A stretch of DNA of 38,459 bases from an uncultured bacterium (lineage in GTDB: Bacteria; Bacillota_I; Bacilli_A; Erysipelotrichales; Erysipelotrichaceae), in assembly GCA_903847945.1 (NCBI GenBank), contig CAINEY010000033.1, forward strand, positions 1 to 38,459. Reading direction: 5' to 3'. The position numbers were made by a program, and so were the translations under genes. Under the pieces are notes generated by a model. That model did no database searches and had not been told where the DNA came from. It saw only the letters and a list, made by a program, of their open reading frames with translations. Of this stretch, positions 21,572-28,751 are shown in pieces. Within the stretch, counting starts at the first letter, position 1. Each line of letters starts with the position of its first letter.

Positions 21572-23071
21572 TCACTGAGCCAACGCAGCATCAATCGCTG
21601 CGACGACCGCACGGATAACCGATTCGGTCGAATAAGTAGCCCCTACGGACACGTCGACACTCGCTTCAGGATCCACGTAGGATACTCCTTCAAACTGTCC
21701 CAGGAAGTCCGGGTGATCGATGAAGTTCTTTTTAATGCGCGAATCGTTGAAGTCGGTGAACTTGACACTGACGATGGTTTGGGTCGCAGTGTTCAGTTTG
21801 ATTTCTATTTCGTTGGGTTGCGGATCTTCGGAGTGTTCGTCCTCAAGCACCGCATACCCGTCAGATTTGACGATGACCGTCAAGACATCTCCGTCCTGTG
21901 TCGAACTGACGATGCTGATTTGACCCGCTTGGGTCACCTCAGTAAACTTGATGAGATCGCCCAAGGTCGGTTTCTCTTCCGGAGCGACATACGGCGGGAT
22001 ATAGGCAATGGCCGTAGTGGTCAAGGCGACACCCAAGAGGCCCACCAAGGCGACCGAACTGATGGCGACCAGGTGTTTGCGGAAGGATTTGAGCGGCCAG
22101 CCGTCCATGATCCGGTCGATCAGCGGCGTCATCATGTTCATGAACAGGATGGAACGGATCATGCCTTCCGGCAGGTTGCCTTTGACCCGGATCAGGGTCG
22201 TTAACAGCGCCACGCCGATCGCAAAGATGATGCGGCCCGGAATGGAAGTCGGCGTAGTCACTGGATCGGTGATCATGAAGATGGCGCCGAACATGACTCC
22301 ACCCGTCGACAGGAAGAAGAACGGATACCACCAGTCCATGCCTTCAGCCAGCATGATCACGGTCGCAAATCCGAATAAGGAAACTAAGAACGCCATAACG
22401 ACGCGCCAGTCGATGATCTTGCGCAGCATCAGGTAGACACCGACCGCCAAGATCAGTAAGGTGTTGGTTTCACCCAAGGCACCGACATAGTTGCCGGTCC
22501 ACAGGCCGCTTAAGCCGTTGAATTGGGTCAGATACTTTGAAACGGCAGCCGGATCGGTAATGACCCAACCCAGTTTTTCCATGACCGCATTCGGGGTGGC
22601 CCCGGTCACGACATCTGACACGGATTTTGTAATGAACCCGCCGAATGTCAAAACCGAAAACGCCCGACCGACACCAGCCGGATTGAAGACGTTTTGACCG
22701 AATCCGCCGAAGACCAACTTCCCGAAGACGATGGCCACCAGGGATCCCAAGAAAATAACATAGAGCGGCTTATTGATGCCCATCATCCCGACATACAAAA
22801 GGGCCGTAACCCATGGGAAGGAGGTCTTCAAATAAGCCAGAGGATTTTTCTTATAGAACAGGGCCCAAGCGACTTCGACCACGATGGAGGTGACCACGGC
22901 AGTCGCAATCATGGCAGCGCCATGCAAAGCATAATCCAAACCGAAATTAAAGTAGTAATAGCCGACGTTGTACCCTAAGACTACCAGGATCCCTAAGGTC
23001 AACTCCAGCATGATCCGTTGGGTGCTTAAGGGTTGACGGATGTTGGGGGAGACGTGATATGTGAATTTCAT
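21572..23071 (-). CDS. rnfD: RnfD with an extra C-terminal FMN-binding domain
   Basis: Integral membrane Rnf subunit of 499 residues, much longer than usual (about 300-350). Residues 1 to about 330 form the RnfD/NqrB membrane domain, with the flavinylation motif DVVTGAT (Thr159). After a further helix (336-358) comes a domain of about 135 residues resembling RnfG/FMN_bind. It ends in DVSVGATYS (Thr479), where the position usually Ser/Thr before GAT is Val476. The protein thus looks like RnfD fused to a second RnfG-like unit. Coding is continuous, with no frameshift. Confidence 0.92.
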   Translation of the reverse strand: MKFTYHVSPNIRQPLSTQRIMLELTLGILVVLGYNVGYYYFNFGLDYALHGAAMIATAVVTSIVVEVAWALFYKKNPLAYLKTSFPWVTALLYVGMMGINKPLYVIFLGSLVAIVFGKLVFGGFGQNVFNPAGVGRAFSVLTFGGFITKSVSDVVTGATPNAVMEKLGWVITDPAAVSKYLTQFNGLSGLWTGNYVGALGETNTLLILAVGVYLMLRKIIDWRVVMAFLVSLFGFATVIMLAEGMDWWYPFFFLSTGGVMFGAIFMITDPVTTPTSIPGRIIFAIGVALLTTLIRVKGNLPEGMIRSILFMNMMTPLIDRIMDGWPLKSFRKHLVAISSVALVGLLGVALTTTAIAYIPPYVAPEEKPTLGDLIKFTEVTQAGQISIVSSTQDGDVLTVIVKSDGYAVLEDEHSEDPQPNEIEIKLNTATQTIVSVKFTDFNDSRIKKNFIDHPDFLGQFEGVSYVDPEASVDVSVGATYSTESVIRAVVAAIDAALAQ

Positions 23072-23083
23072 ATGGGGCTCCTC

Positions 23084-24376
23084 CTATTTCTTGCGCAGCT
23101 GCAGCGCGCGCTTGGCCCGACGGACCCCTTCGGTCACGTCAATCTTCGAGGGACAAATGTAACTGCACAGCCCGCATTCGATGCATTGGTCAGCGCGCAG
23201 TTTTTCAATGAGGTTCAAGTCTTTGGCTTCTTCGGCGTTGTTGATGCGCACCGGCAAGAGACAAGCCGGACACGTGTCGTTGCAGCGTCCGCAACGCATA
23301 CAGGGCAACGGATCGATCTTCTGGGCTTTTAACACGGTAATGGCATTCGCATACGAGGTGATCACAAACTGATCGGTCGTGATGGTTTTCCCCATCATCG
23401 GTCCGCCGGCAATAATATGTACGTCCTCTGCAGAATATCCGCCGATGGCTTCGATGATTTCGCTCACCTTGGTCCCAAACGGCACACGCACGTTGACCGG
23501 GTGCTTGACGCCATCCCCGGAGATGGTGACGATCTTCTCACCGATCGGCTTGCCTTGACGTAGGGCCTGGGCAAACGAAACGGCCGTGGTGGCATTGTTG
23601 ACGATGAAACCGACTTCTGACGGCAAACGATCATAACGCTTCTTGGAATACTCATACACCAAGGTGCGTTCCCAACCCATCGGATAGACATCCGGGGTCA
23701 TAAAGATCTTGATTTCCGGGGTGTTCACCAGTAAGGCTTGAAGCTTGGTGCACAGCTCGTGTTTGTTTTTCTTGATGGCGATAATGGCGTTCTTCGCAGT
23801 TGAGGCTTTGAGCATCGCCCGGGTGCCATACACCAGGTCATCCAAGAACTCTTTCATCGTGCGGTAGTCCGCCGTAATGTAGGGTTCACATTCGACCGCA
23901 TTGATGATTAGTGTTTCGATGCCTTGCGGATTCTTATACTTCATGAAGGTCGGGAATCCCGCTCCACCGCAGCCCATAAGCCCGGCTTCCTTCATCATGG
24001 CGACCAAGGTTTCGCGATCCGCTGTTTCGATATCGATCGGATCAAACGATCTCGCAAACGTATACTTTCCGTCGTCTTTGATGACCAAATGATCCGTTGG
24101 TTTCAACCACGGATGCATCATTTGGATCACCTTTCCAACCACACCGGAAACCGGGGAATAAATAGGAATCGCAAACGGCTCGGGACCAATCCCGAGTTTC
24201 GTTCCGACAACGACCGTATCCCCTTCCTTAACCAAGACTTCCGCCCGATGATTCATACTGACATTGAGCGGAATGAAGACTTCGCCTTTGGGCTTGACCG
24301 TCACAATTTCATTGTGCGAGGTCAGTTCTTTGTGACCGTTGAGGTGAACCCTCATCGGCCCGATCCACAAGGACAT
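23084..24376 (-). CDS. rnfC: Rnf complex subunit C
   Basis: Cytosolic NADH- and flavin-binding subunit, 430 residues from the chosen ATG. The N-terminal barrel/sandwich part (about 28-85) precedes the flavin loop GCGGAGFPT (135-143). Two [4Fe-4S] sets follow near the C-terminus: CMRCGRCNDTCP and CIECGLCSYICP. AAAGGTGA lies before the ATG at 24374-24376, and an ATG 12 codons earlier lacks such a site. First gene of the operon rnfCDGEA-small gene-rnfB. Confidence 0.95.
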   Translation of the reverse strand: MSLWIGPMRVHLNGHKELTSHNEIVTVKPKGEVFIPLNVSMNHRAEVLVKEGDTVVVGTKLGIGPEPFAIPIYSPVSGVVGKVIQMMHPWLKPTDHLVIKDDGKYTFARSFDPIDIETADRETLVAMMKEAGLMGCGGAGFPTFMKYKNPQGIETLIINAVECEPYITADYRTMKEFLDDLVYGTRAMLKASTAKNAIIAIKKNKHELCTKLQALLVNTPEIKIFMTPDVYPMGWERTLVYEYSKKRYDRLPSEVGFIVNNATTAVSFAQALRQGKPIGEKIVTISGDGVKHPVNVRVPFGTKVSEIIEAIGGYSAEDVHIIAGGPMMGKTITTDQFVITSYANAITVLKAQKIDPLPCMRCGRCNDTCPACLLPVRINNAEEAKDLNLIEKLRADQCIECGLCSYICPSKIDVTEGVRRAKRALQLRKK

Positions 24377-24400
24377 AACGTCACCTTTCCTTTCATTTGA

Positions 24401-24417
24401 GAAAAGTTTCACTTTTC
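24401..24417. repeat. Inverted repeat in the rnfC leader
   Basis: GAAAAGT-N3-ACTTTTC is a perfect 17-bp palindrome, partly extended by TTTGA and AAA outside. It lies about 15 bases downstream of the rnfC -10 box, between the promoter and the ribosome-binding site. It may be an operator or a leader hairpin. Confidence 0.45.
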
Positions 24418-24431
24418 AAATACCGATGATT

Positions 24432-24442
24432 ATTATACCATA
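24432..24442 (-). promoter_or_regulatory. Extended -10 promoter of the rnf operon
   Basis: TATGGTATAAT on the minus strand carries the TRTGN extension and a perfect -10 box. No good -35 is visible. Confidence 0.7.
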
Positions 24443-24494
24443 GACGCGTTGGGTTAAAAGTGCAAAATCGTGAAAACTAACAAGCGAGCGTCAC

Positions 24495-24505
24495 TGTGCT
24501 ACAAT
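24495..24505 (+). promoter_or_regulatory. Extended -10 promoter of apbE
   Basis: TGTGCTACAAT on the plus strand, with CTAACA at 24477-24482 as a possible -35 (17-base spacing), is 19 bases before the apbE ATG. Confidence 0.65.
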
Positions 24506-24524
24506 AACCCCGGAGGACTTCCCC

Positions 24525-25739
24525 ATGCGTCGATTGATTCCCTTCCTCATCGCTATTCTGATCGGTTTGAGTGCCTGCACTCCGGCCGATGAATCCAAAT
24601 ACAGCTGTGCCAAAGTCGAAGGCACCAGCCAATACCGGTGTTCAGCCGTTTTGACCGGACTCGGCGCTACCATGGGCGGACAAGACATCTCTGTCAGTTT
24701 CATTGCCTACGTAACTAAAAAAAGCAGTTTCGATCCGCTGGTGGAACTGGTCCGTACCGAAACCACTCGGCTCAATCACCTTTTCGATAAATACACCGCA
24801 TACGACGGACTCAACAACGTTAAAACGATCAACGACAAAGCCGGCATCGAACCGGTCACGGTCGATCAGGCCTTGATTGATTTATTGTTGCTGGCACGAG
24901 AATGGACGACAATCACCCAAGGCACCTTCGATGTCAGTCTGGGTGCCGTGTTGGACATCTGGCACGATTACCGTGATGACGGACGCACCAAGAACGAAAA
25001 CGGTCAACCCGGTACAGTTCCGACTGTTGAAGAACTTACCGATGCGGCCCAATACACGGGGTGGTCCTTTGTCGAAATCGATGATGTGGCCAATACGGTC
25101 TATCTGACCCATGAACGTGCTTCGTTGGACTTGGGCGGGATCTCCAAAGGCTACACCACCGATCTGGTGTCAATCGAGCTGCGCAAAGCCGGTTTGACCA
25201 ACTTCCTCTTGTCGTTTGGCGGTTCCTCGTCGGTCATCCAAGGGGAAAAACCGGACGGCAACAACTGGATCGTCGGGATCCGGGCCCCCATCCGCGGTAA
25301 CCCCTGGGTTGAACTCGATAAGGCGTACTTCCAATCCGACTTCACCTTATCCAGTTCCGGGGACGATCAAAACTACTATTACGCTGACAATGAGGTCTAT
25401 TACCACCACCTCATCGATCCGAAAACCAACTTCCCGGCCGATCACGGGGTGCGCAGTGTCACCGTCTTCATCAAGGATGATGCGGCCATCGCCGAAGCCC
25501 TCTCCAAGGCCCTCTACATTCTGCCGCTGGATGAAGCCTATGCCTTCGTTACGGACTACAACACCCAACATCCTGAAGCAGAACTCGCCGCCATCTGGAT
25601 CGTGGATAACGATCAGATCCCGACGGGCGATTATCCGATGAAGACCTACACCCAAGGCACCAGTAACGGCACCCTGTCGGATGCCCCCTTCACCCTCATC
25701 TACACCCCCAACCTCCAAGGAAAAACCAACGGGTATTAA
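24525..25739 (+). CDS. apbE: FAD:protein FMN transferase lipoprotein
   Basis: Attaches FMN covalently to threonine in SGAT motifs of RnfD and RnfG outside the membrane. The 404-residue protein is a lipoprotein (lipobox LSAC, Cys18). It shows TMGG near the start of the ApbE domain, TFDVSLGAVLDIW, the pair DLGGISKGYTTD and LSFGGSSSVIQG, EKPDGNNWIVGIRAP, and LIDPKTNFPADHG with the metal site region. GGAGG precedes ATG. It is divergent from the rnf operon, sharing a 148-base regulatory gap. It is somewhat longer than typical ApbE (about 330-350) because of a polar insertion near residue 160 and a C-terminal tail. Confidence 0.94.
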   Translation: MRRLIPFLIAILIGLSACTPADESKYSCAKVEGTSQYRCSAVLTGLGATMGGQDISVSFIAYVTKKSSFDPLVELVRTETTRLNHLFDKYTAYDGLNNVKTINDKAGIEPVTVDQALIDLLLLAREWTTITQGTFDVSLGAVLDIWHDYRDDGRTKNENGQPGTVPTVEELTDAAQYTGWSFVEIDDVANTVYLTHERASLDLGGISKGYTTDLVSIELRKAGLTNFLLSFGGSSSVIQGEKPDGNNWIVGIRAPIRGNPWVELDKAYFQSDFTLSSSGDDQNYYYADNEVYYHHLIDPKTNFPADHGVRSVTVFIKDDAAIAEALSKALYILPLDEAYAFVTDYNTQHPEAELAAIWIVDNDQIPTGDYPMKTYTQGTSNGTLSDAPFTLIYTPNLQGKTNGY

Positions 25740-25764
25740 AAAAGGCTTCAATGAAGCCTTTTTT
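25738..25764. terminator. Bidirectional terminator between apbE and pgi
   Basis: AAAAAAGGCTTCA and TGAAGCCTTTTTT form one perfect palindrome with A and T runs serving both convergent genes. Confidence 0.92.
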
Positions 25765-25767
25765 CTT

Positions 25768-27042
25768 TTAGATCTTGCCTAAGCGTTTGAACATCGCTTT
25801 CTTGTAGACTTCCACCCCCGGTTGATTGAAGGGGTTGACGTTGAGGAGGTAAACGCTCATTCCGCAAGCGATGAAGAAGAACTGCGCCATATAGCCAAAG
25901 CTATAAGCCGAGGTATCTTCCAATGTGATCAGAATGTTGGGGATGCCGGCTTCTTCATGATGGGCACTCAGTGTCCCAAAGGTTGCCGCCTTATTGACTT
26001 CATCCAAGGTCTTGCCGGCCAAGTAATTCATCCCGTCAAGATTCTCGGGATCACTGGGGAAGACCATGTCCAAGGCCGGATTCTTCACTAACAGCAAGGT
26101 CTCAAACAAGACCTTCTTGCCTTCCTGGACAAACTGTCCCATGGAGTGCAGATCGGTACTGAAGTTGACCGAAGCCGGGAATAAGCCTTTTTCTTCTTTG
26201 CCTTCGGATTCCCCGAAGAGTTGTTTCCACCATTCCGCCACCATGGCCAGCTGCGATTCGTAGGTGACCAAGAGTTCCACAGACTTGTGTTGTGCTTCCA
26301 AGACACGTCGCGCGACGGCATACTGATACGCCGGGTTTTCAGCGATACGTTCCGAAGAACACGCCTTCGCGGCATCCTGAGCCCCTTTCATCATGGCGTC
26401 GATGTCGATGCCGGCTGCAGCGATCGGTAACAGACCCACCGAGGTCAAGACCGAGTAACGTCCTCCGACATCATCCGGAATCGTCAAGGTGACGTACCCG
26501 GCTTTATCGGCCAAGGTTTTTAGTGTTCCGCGGGCTTTATCGGTGGTCGCGATGATGCGGCGTTTGGCTTCTTCTTTTCCGTAGGTGGCTTCGACGTGTT
26601 GTTTCAACATCCGGAAGGCCATGGCCGTCTCCGTCGTCGTCCCACTCTTGGAGATGACGTTGACGAAAATATTTTTGCCTTTGAGGGCGTTGAGCGTTTG
26701 AACGATGTAGGGAGCCGAGAAGGTGTTTCCCAAGTAGACGAGTTGCAGTTTACGGTTGGGTACCAGTCCGGTGATCATTTCAACGGCAGCCCGGGTTCCC
26801 AGATACGATCCCCCGATCCCGCACACCACCAAGACATCGGCTTCGGCACTGATCATGGCTGCTAAGCGTTTGACTAACGCAAACTCGGCTTTATCGTAAT
26901 CAAACGGCAAGGTGGACCAGCCTAAGTAATCCGAACCGACTGCGGTCCGATTGACCATGGCTGCGTGAAGCTTCGAGACTTCTTGTTGGTAAGCGGACCA
27001 GTTAAAGGATCCGGCTTGGGACAGATTTAATGTTAAACTCAT
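25768..27042 (-). CDS. pgi: Glucose-6-phosphate isomerase
   Basis: Interconverts glucose 6-phosphate and fructose 6-phosphate in glycolysis. The 424 residues match the short Firmicutes form. The SIS fold shows VVCGIGGSYLGTRAAVE, VISKSGTTTETAMAFRM, DVGGRYSVLTSVGLLP, and FPASVNFSTDLHSMGQFVQEG carrying catalytic residues. AAGGAG lies before this ATG; an upstream in-frame ATG adding ten residues is not supported. It overlaps the S1-domain gene by four bases (ATGA), so the two are translated together. Confidence 0.97.
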   Translation of the reverse strand: MSLTLNLSQAGSFNWSAYQQEVSKLHAAMVNRTAVGSDYLGWSTLPFDYDKAEFALVKRLAAMISAEADVLVVCGIGGSYLGTRAAVEMITGLVPNRKLQLVYLGNTFSAPYIVQTLNALKGKNIFVNVISKSGTTTETAMAFRMLKQHVEATYGKEEAKRRIIATTDKARGTLKTLADKAGYVTLTIPDDVGGRYSVLTSVGLLPIAAAGIDIDAMMKGAQDAAKACSSERIAENPAYQYAVARRVLEAQHKSVELLVTYESQLAMVAEWWKQLFGESEGKEEKGLFPASVNFSTDLHSMGQFVQEGKKVLFETLLLVKNPALDMVFPSDPENLDGMNYLAGKTLDEVNKAATFGTLSAHHEEAGIPNILITLEDTSAYSFGYMAQFFFIACGMSVYLLNVNPFNQPGVEVYKKAMFKRLGKI

Positions 27043-27395
27043 GGTTTCTCCTTTTTGGCGTTGGTGATCCACATCGGTAAGGCTTGAGCCAGGGTACTGA
27101 ACCCCAGACTGTCGCGTTGGGCCTCTTTGAAAGGTTTGGGCCGGGATCGGCGTGGGGTTTCGTGCAAGGCCTTGTAGGACAAGCGCAACTGGTGCGTTTT
27201 CTCATCCACTTCCAGCACTTTGACTTTGACCACGTCTTTGACTTTCACGAACAGGTTGATGTCTTTCACAAACCCGTCCGAAAGCTCCGAGATGTGGATC
27301 AGCCCGGTGGTTTCCGCATCGATTTGGACAAAAGCCCCGTAGGCTTGAATGCCCGTAACGACCCCTTCTACAATTTGACCGATGGAATATTTCAT
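27039..27395 (-). CDS. S1-domain RNA-binding protein (YugI/CvfD type)
   Basis: A 118-residue protein with one S1 domain at about residues 2-75 (YSIGQIVEGVVTGIQAYGAF, then GLIHISELSDGFV). The basic tail contains RRSRPKP. Proteins of this size and layout in Firmicutes (general stress protein 13 / CvfD) bind RNA and ribosomes and affect translation. It precedes pgi with a four-base overlap. The leader is very short (about 10 bases after the -10 region) and carries no clear Shine-Dalgarno. Confidence 0.85.
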   Translation of the reverse strand: MKYSIGQIVEGVVTGIQAYGAFVQIDAETTGLIHISELSDGFVKDINLFVKVKDVVKVKVLEVDEKTHQLRLSYKALHETPRRSRPKPFKEAQRDSLGFSTLAQALPMWITNAKKEKP

Positions 27396-27412
27396 GCGTT
27401 TTTACCGAAGTC

Positions 27413-27418
27413 ATTATA
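27413..27418 (-). promoter_or_regulatory. -10 box of the S1-domain gene/pgi operon
   Basis: TATAAT on the minus strand lies 17 bases before the ATG of the S1-domain gene. No -35 box is clear. Confidence 0.55.
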
Positions 27419-27437
27419 TCACACCCCCCCAAAGGCT

Positions 27438-27448
27438 TGTGCTATAAT
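27438..27448 (+). promoter_or_regulatory. Extended -10 promoter of the yuiD-like/nfu pair
   Basis: TGTGCTATAAT on the plus strand, with a perfect -10 and TGN extension, 17 bases before the ATG. Confidence 0.75.
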
Positions 27449-27465
27449 ACCGACGAGGAACGACA

Positions 27466-27921
27466 ATGCTGGGAAACATGTACCCCTTCTGGGCTGCCAT
27501 CACCGCTAACTTAGTCGCACAGCTCCTCAAACCCTTGGTCTATTACCACAACACGAAAGAGTGGGTTCCCCACCTGGCTGTCGAAAGCGGCGGATTTCCG
27601 TCCTCCCACACCGCCACCGTCGTGTCACTGGCTTTAGCCGTCGGGATTCAGGAGCGTTTTTCGTCCACCGTGTTTGCGGTGGCGGCGATGTTTGCGTTAG
27701 TGGTCATCTACGATGCAGCCAATGTTCGTTACTACGCCGGTCAAAACATCCGGATCACCCAACAGTTGATCCGCGACATCCAAATCCTCACCGAAGCCAA
27801 ACTCGATGATCCCATCTACATGACGCGGGTCAAGGAAGTCTTGGGTCACAAGTGGATGGAAGTCATTGCCGGGGTCGGTATCGGACTCTTGATTGCGGCA
27901 CTGACCTATTTCCTGCGATAA
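27466..27921 (+). CDS. Divergent PAP2 family membrane protein (YuiD type)
   Basis: A 151-residue membrane protein of the DUF212 / acid phosphatase-vanadium haloperoxidase-related family. SGGFPSSHTATVVSLALAVG is the phosphatase-like signature near residues 42-61, followed by VIYDAANVRYYAGQ and a C-terminal helix. Roles of this family are not settled; a lipid phosphatase activity is plausible. GAGG precedes ATG. The nfu gene starts four bases after its stop, so the two form an operon. Confidence 0.85.
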   Translation: MLGNMYPFWAAITANLVAQLLKPLVYYHNTKEWVPHLAVESGGFPSSHTATVVSLALAVGIQERFSSTVFAVAAMFALVVIYDAANVRYYAGQNIRITQQLIRDIQILTEAKLDDPIYMTRVKEVLGHKWMEVIAGVGIGLLIAALTYFLR

Positions 27922-27925
27922 ACCT

Positions 27926-28156
27926 ATGGACCTGACACAACAAGTACAAGACGTGATCGATAAGATCCGACCCTATCTCCAACGCGACGGCGGTGACGTG
28001 GCTTTAGACCACGTGGAACCGGATGGCCGCGTTTACCTGCGCGTGCTCGGCGCTTGCGTCGGCTGCGGGGCCATCGACTACACCTACAAGGAAGGCGTCG
28101 AAGCCCTTCTGATCGACGAAGTCCCCGGCGTCAAAGAAGTCATCGTGCTCGAATAA
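27926..28156 (+). CDS. NifU C-terminal domain (Nfu-type) Fe-S protein
   Basis: A 76-residue protein equal to a single Nfu domain (IRPYLQRDGGDVALDHV..., Cys pair in LGACVGCGAID). Such proteins carry or deliver [4Fe-4S] clusters to targets. It follows the YuiD-type gene by four bases. The ATG has no strong Shine-Dalgarno and may be translated by coupling. Nearby Rnf and radical SAM proteins are likely clients in the cell. Confidence 0.93.
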   Translation: MDLTQQVQDVIDKIRPYLQRDGGDVALDHVEPDGRVYLRVLGACVGCGAIDYTYKEGVEALLIDEVPGVKEVIVLE

Positions 28157-28181
28157 AAAAGGAACTCACGTTCCTTTTTTT
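28155..28181. terminator. Bidirectional terminator between nfu and the rubredoxin-like gene
   Basis: AAAAAAGGAAC and GTTCCTTTTTT pair around TCAC; the A and T flanks serve both strands. Confidence 0.92.
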
Positions 28182-28182
28182 C

Positions 28183-28515
28183 TTACCATTTTCCCTTCGA
28201 AATGTGACCGGCGACTTCCGCTTTGGCCAACTGTTTCAGAAGCTTACTGTAGGCTTTGGTGCGGGTGAAGATCTTCACGCACGAAGGATCGAGATTATCG
28301 TTGATCCCCGCATCGGCGATGCGTTCCAGTTTTTCCACGGTATGGATGAGATTGGCATAAAGATCGTTGGTGTATTCACTGCGGACATGTTTTTCAGCGG
28401 TTTCCGGATCGAGTTCAGCAAACTTCTCGCGCGGGGCATTGCACTTGGGGCAATGATCCTCAAGCTGGCCTTCTTCCAGGATCAAACCACACACTTCACA
28501 ACGGTAAAACTTCAT
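28183..28515 (-). CDS. Rubredoxin-type metal-binding protein with a helical C-terminus
   Basis: A 110-residue protein. The N-terminal 35 residues hold two Cys pairs (YRCEVCGLIL and CPKCNAP), as in the rubredoxin-like domain of rubrerythrins. The remaining about 70 residues look helical (TAEKHVRSEYTNDLYANLIH) but are too short for a full diiron ferritin-like bundle. An electron-transfer or oxidative-stress role is possible. ATG at 28513-28515 has GGGAGG upstream; 20 residues of in-frame extension are not supported. It has its own promoter and terminator. Confidence 0.75.
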   Translation of the reverse strand: MKFYRCEVCGLILEEGQLEDHCPKCNAPREKFAELDPETAEKHVRSEYTNDLYANLIHTVEKLERIADAGINDNLDPSCVKIFTRTKAYSKLLKQLAKAEVAGHISKGKW

Positions 28516-28542
28516 GATGATGACCTCCCTTAAGGTAATCCC

Positions 28543-28548
28543 ATTATA
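28543..28548 (-). promoter_or_regulatory. -10 box of the rubredoxin-like gene
   Basis: TATAAT on the minus strand, preceded by GTGT (extended -10 form). It lies 27 bases before the ATG. Confidence 0.6.
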
Positions 28549-28624
28549 ACACTCCCTCCCAAGCGTCAATCCCATTGAAAAAGCAGATTTTTCGGAAGAG
28601 GTTGTGAATTATTAGTGAACTAAT

Positions 28625-28687
28625 CGAATATTTTTAGTTTCATTGTCATATTCTATTTTTATTTTTAATTTTTAACGAATATTTTTA
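28625..28687. repeat. Two direct repeats CGAATATTTTTA upstream of glnA
   Basis: Identical 12-base copies at 28625-28636 and 28676-28687, offset by 51 bases (about five helical turns). Both lie just upstream of the glnA -35 box, so they could be activator or repressor sites. Confidence 0.55.
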
Positions 28688-28696
28688 TGATTTTCC

Positions 28697-28724
28697 TTGA
28701 TTTATCCGTTTTTAACCTTAGAAT
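28697..28724 (+). promoter_or_regulatory. Promoter of glnA (type III)
   Basis: TTGATT (28697-28702) and TAGAAT (28719-28724) are separated by 16 bases. AAAGGAG and the ATG follow. Confidence 0.7.
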
Positions 28725-28751
28725 AGTCTCTATATTCAAAAGGAGCACCGT

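Larger units (their letters stand above)
28549..28751. other. AT-rich intergenic region upstream of glnA
   Basis: About 200 bases, strongly AT-rich from 28610 on. It holds the glnA promoter and a 12-base direct repeat. No coding sequence or stable RNA is recognised. Confidence 0.6.

Noticed and set aside
21359-22204. A 281-residue open frame on the plus strand across rnfG and rnfD
   Set aside because: It runs across two well-supported rnf genes, has no start signal, and shows no motif.
28549-28751. A riboswitch or small RNA in the glnA leader region
   Set aside because: The sequence is AT-rich without a stable GC-containing stem or a conserved aptamer pattern; the promoter lies too close to the gene for a long leader.
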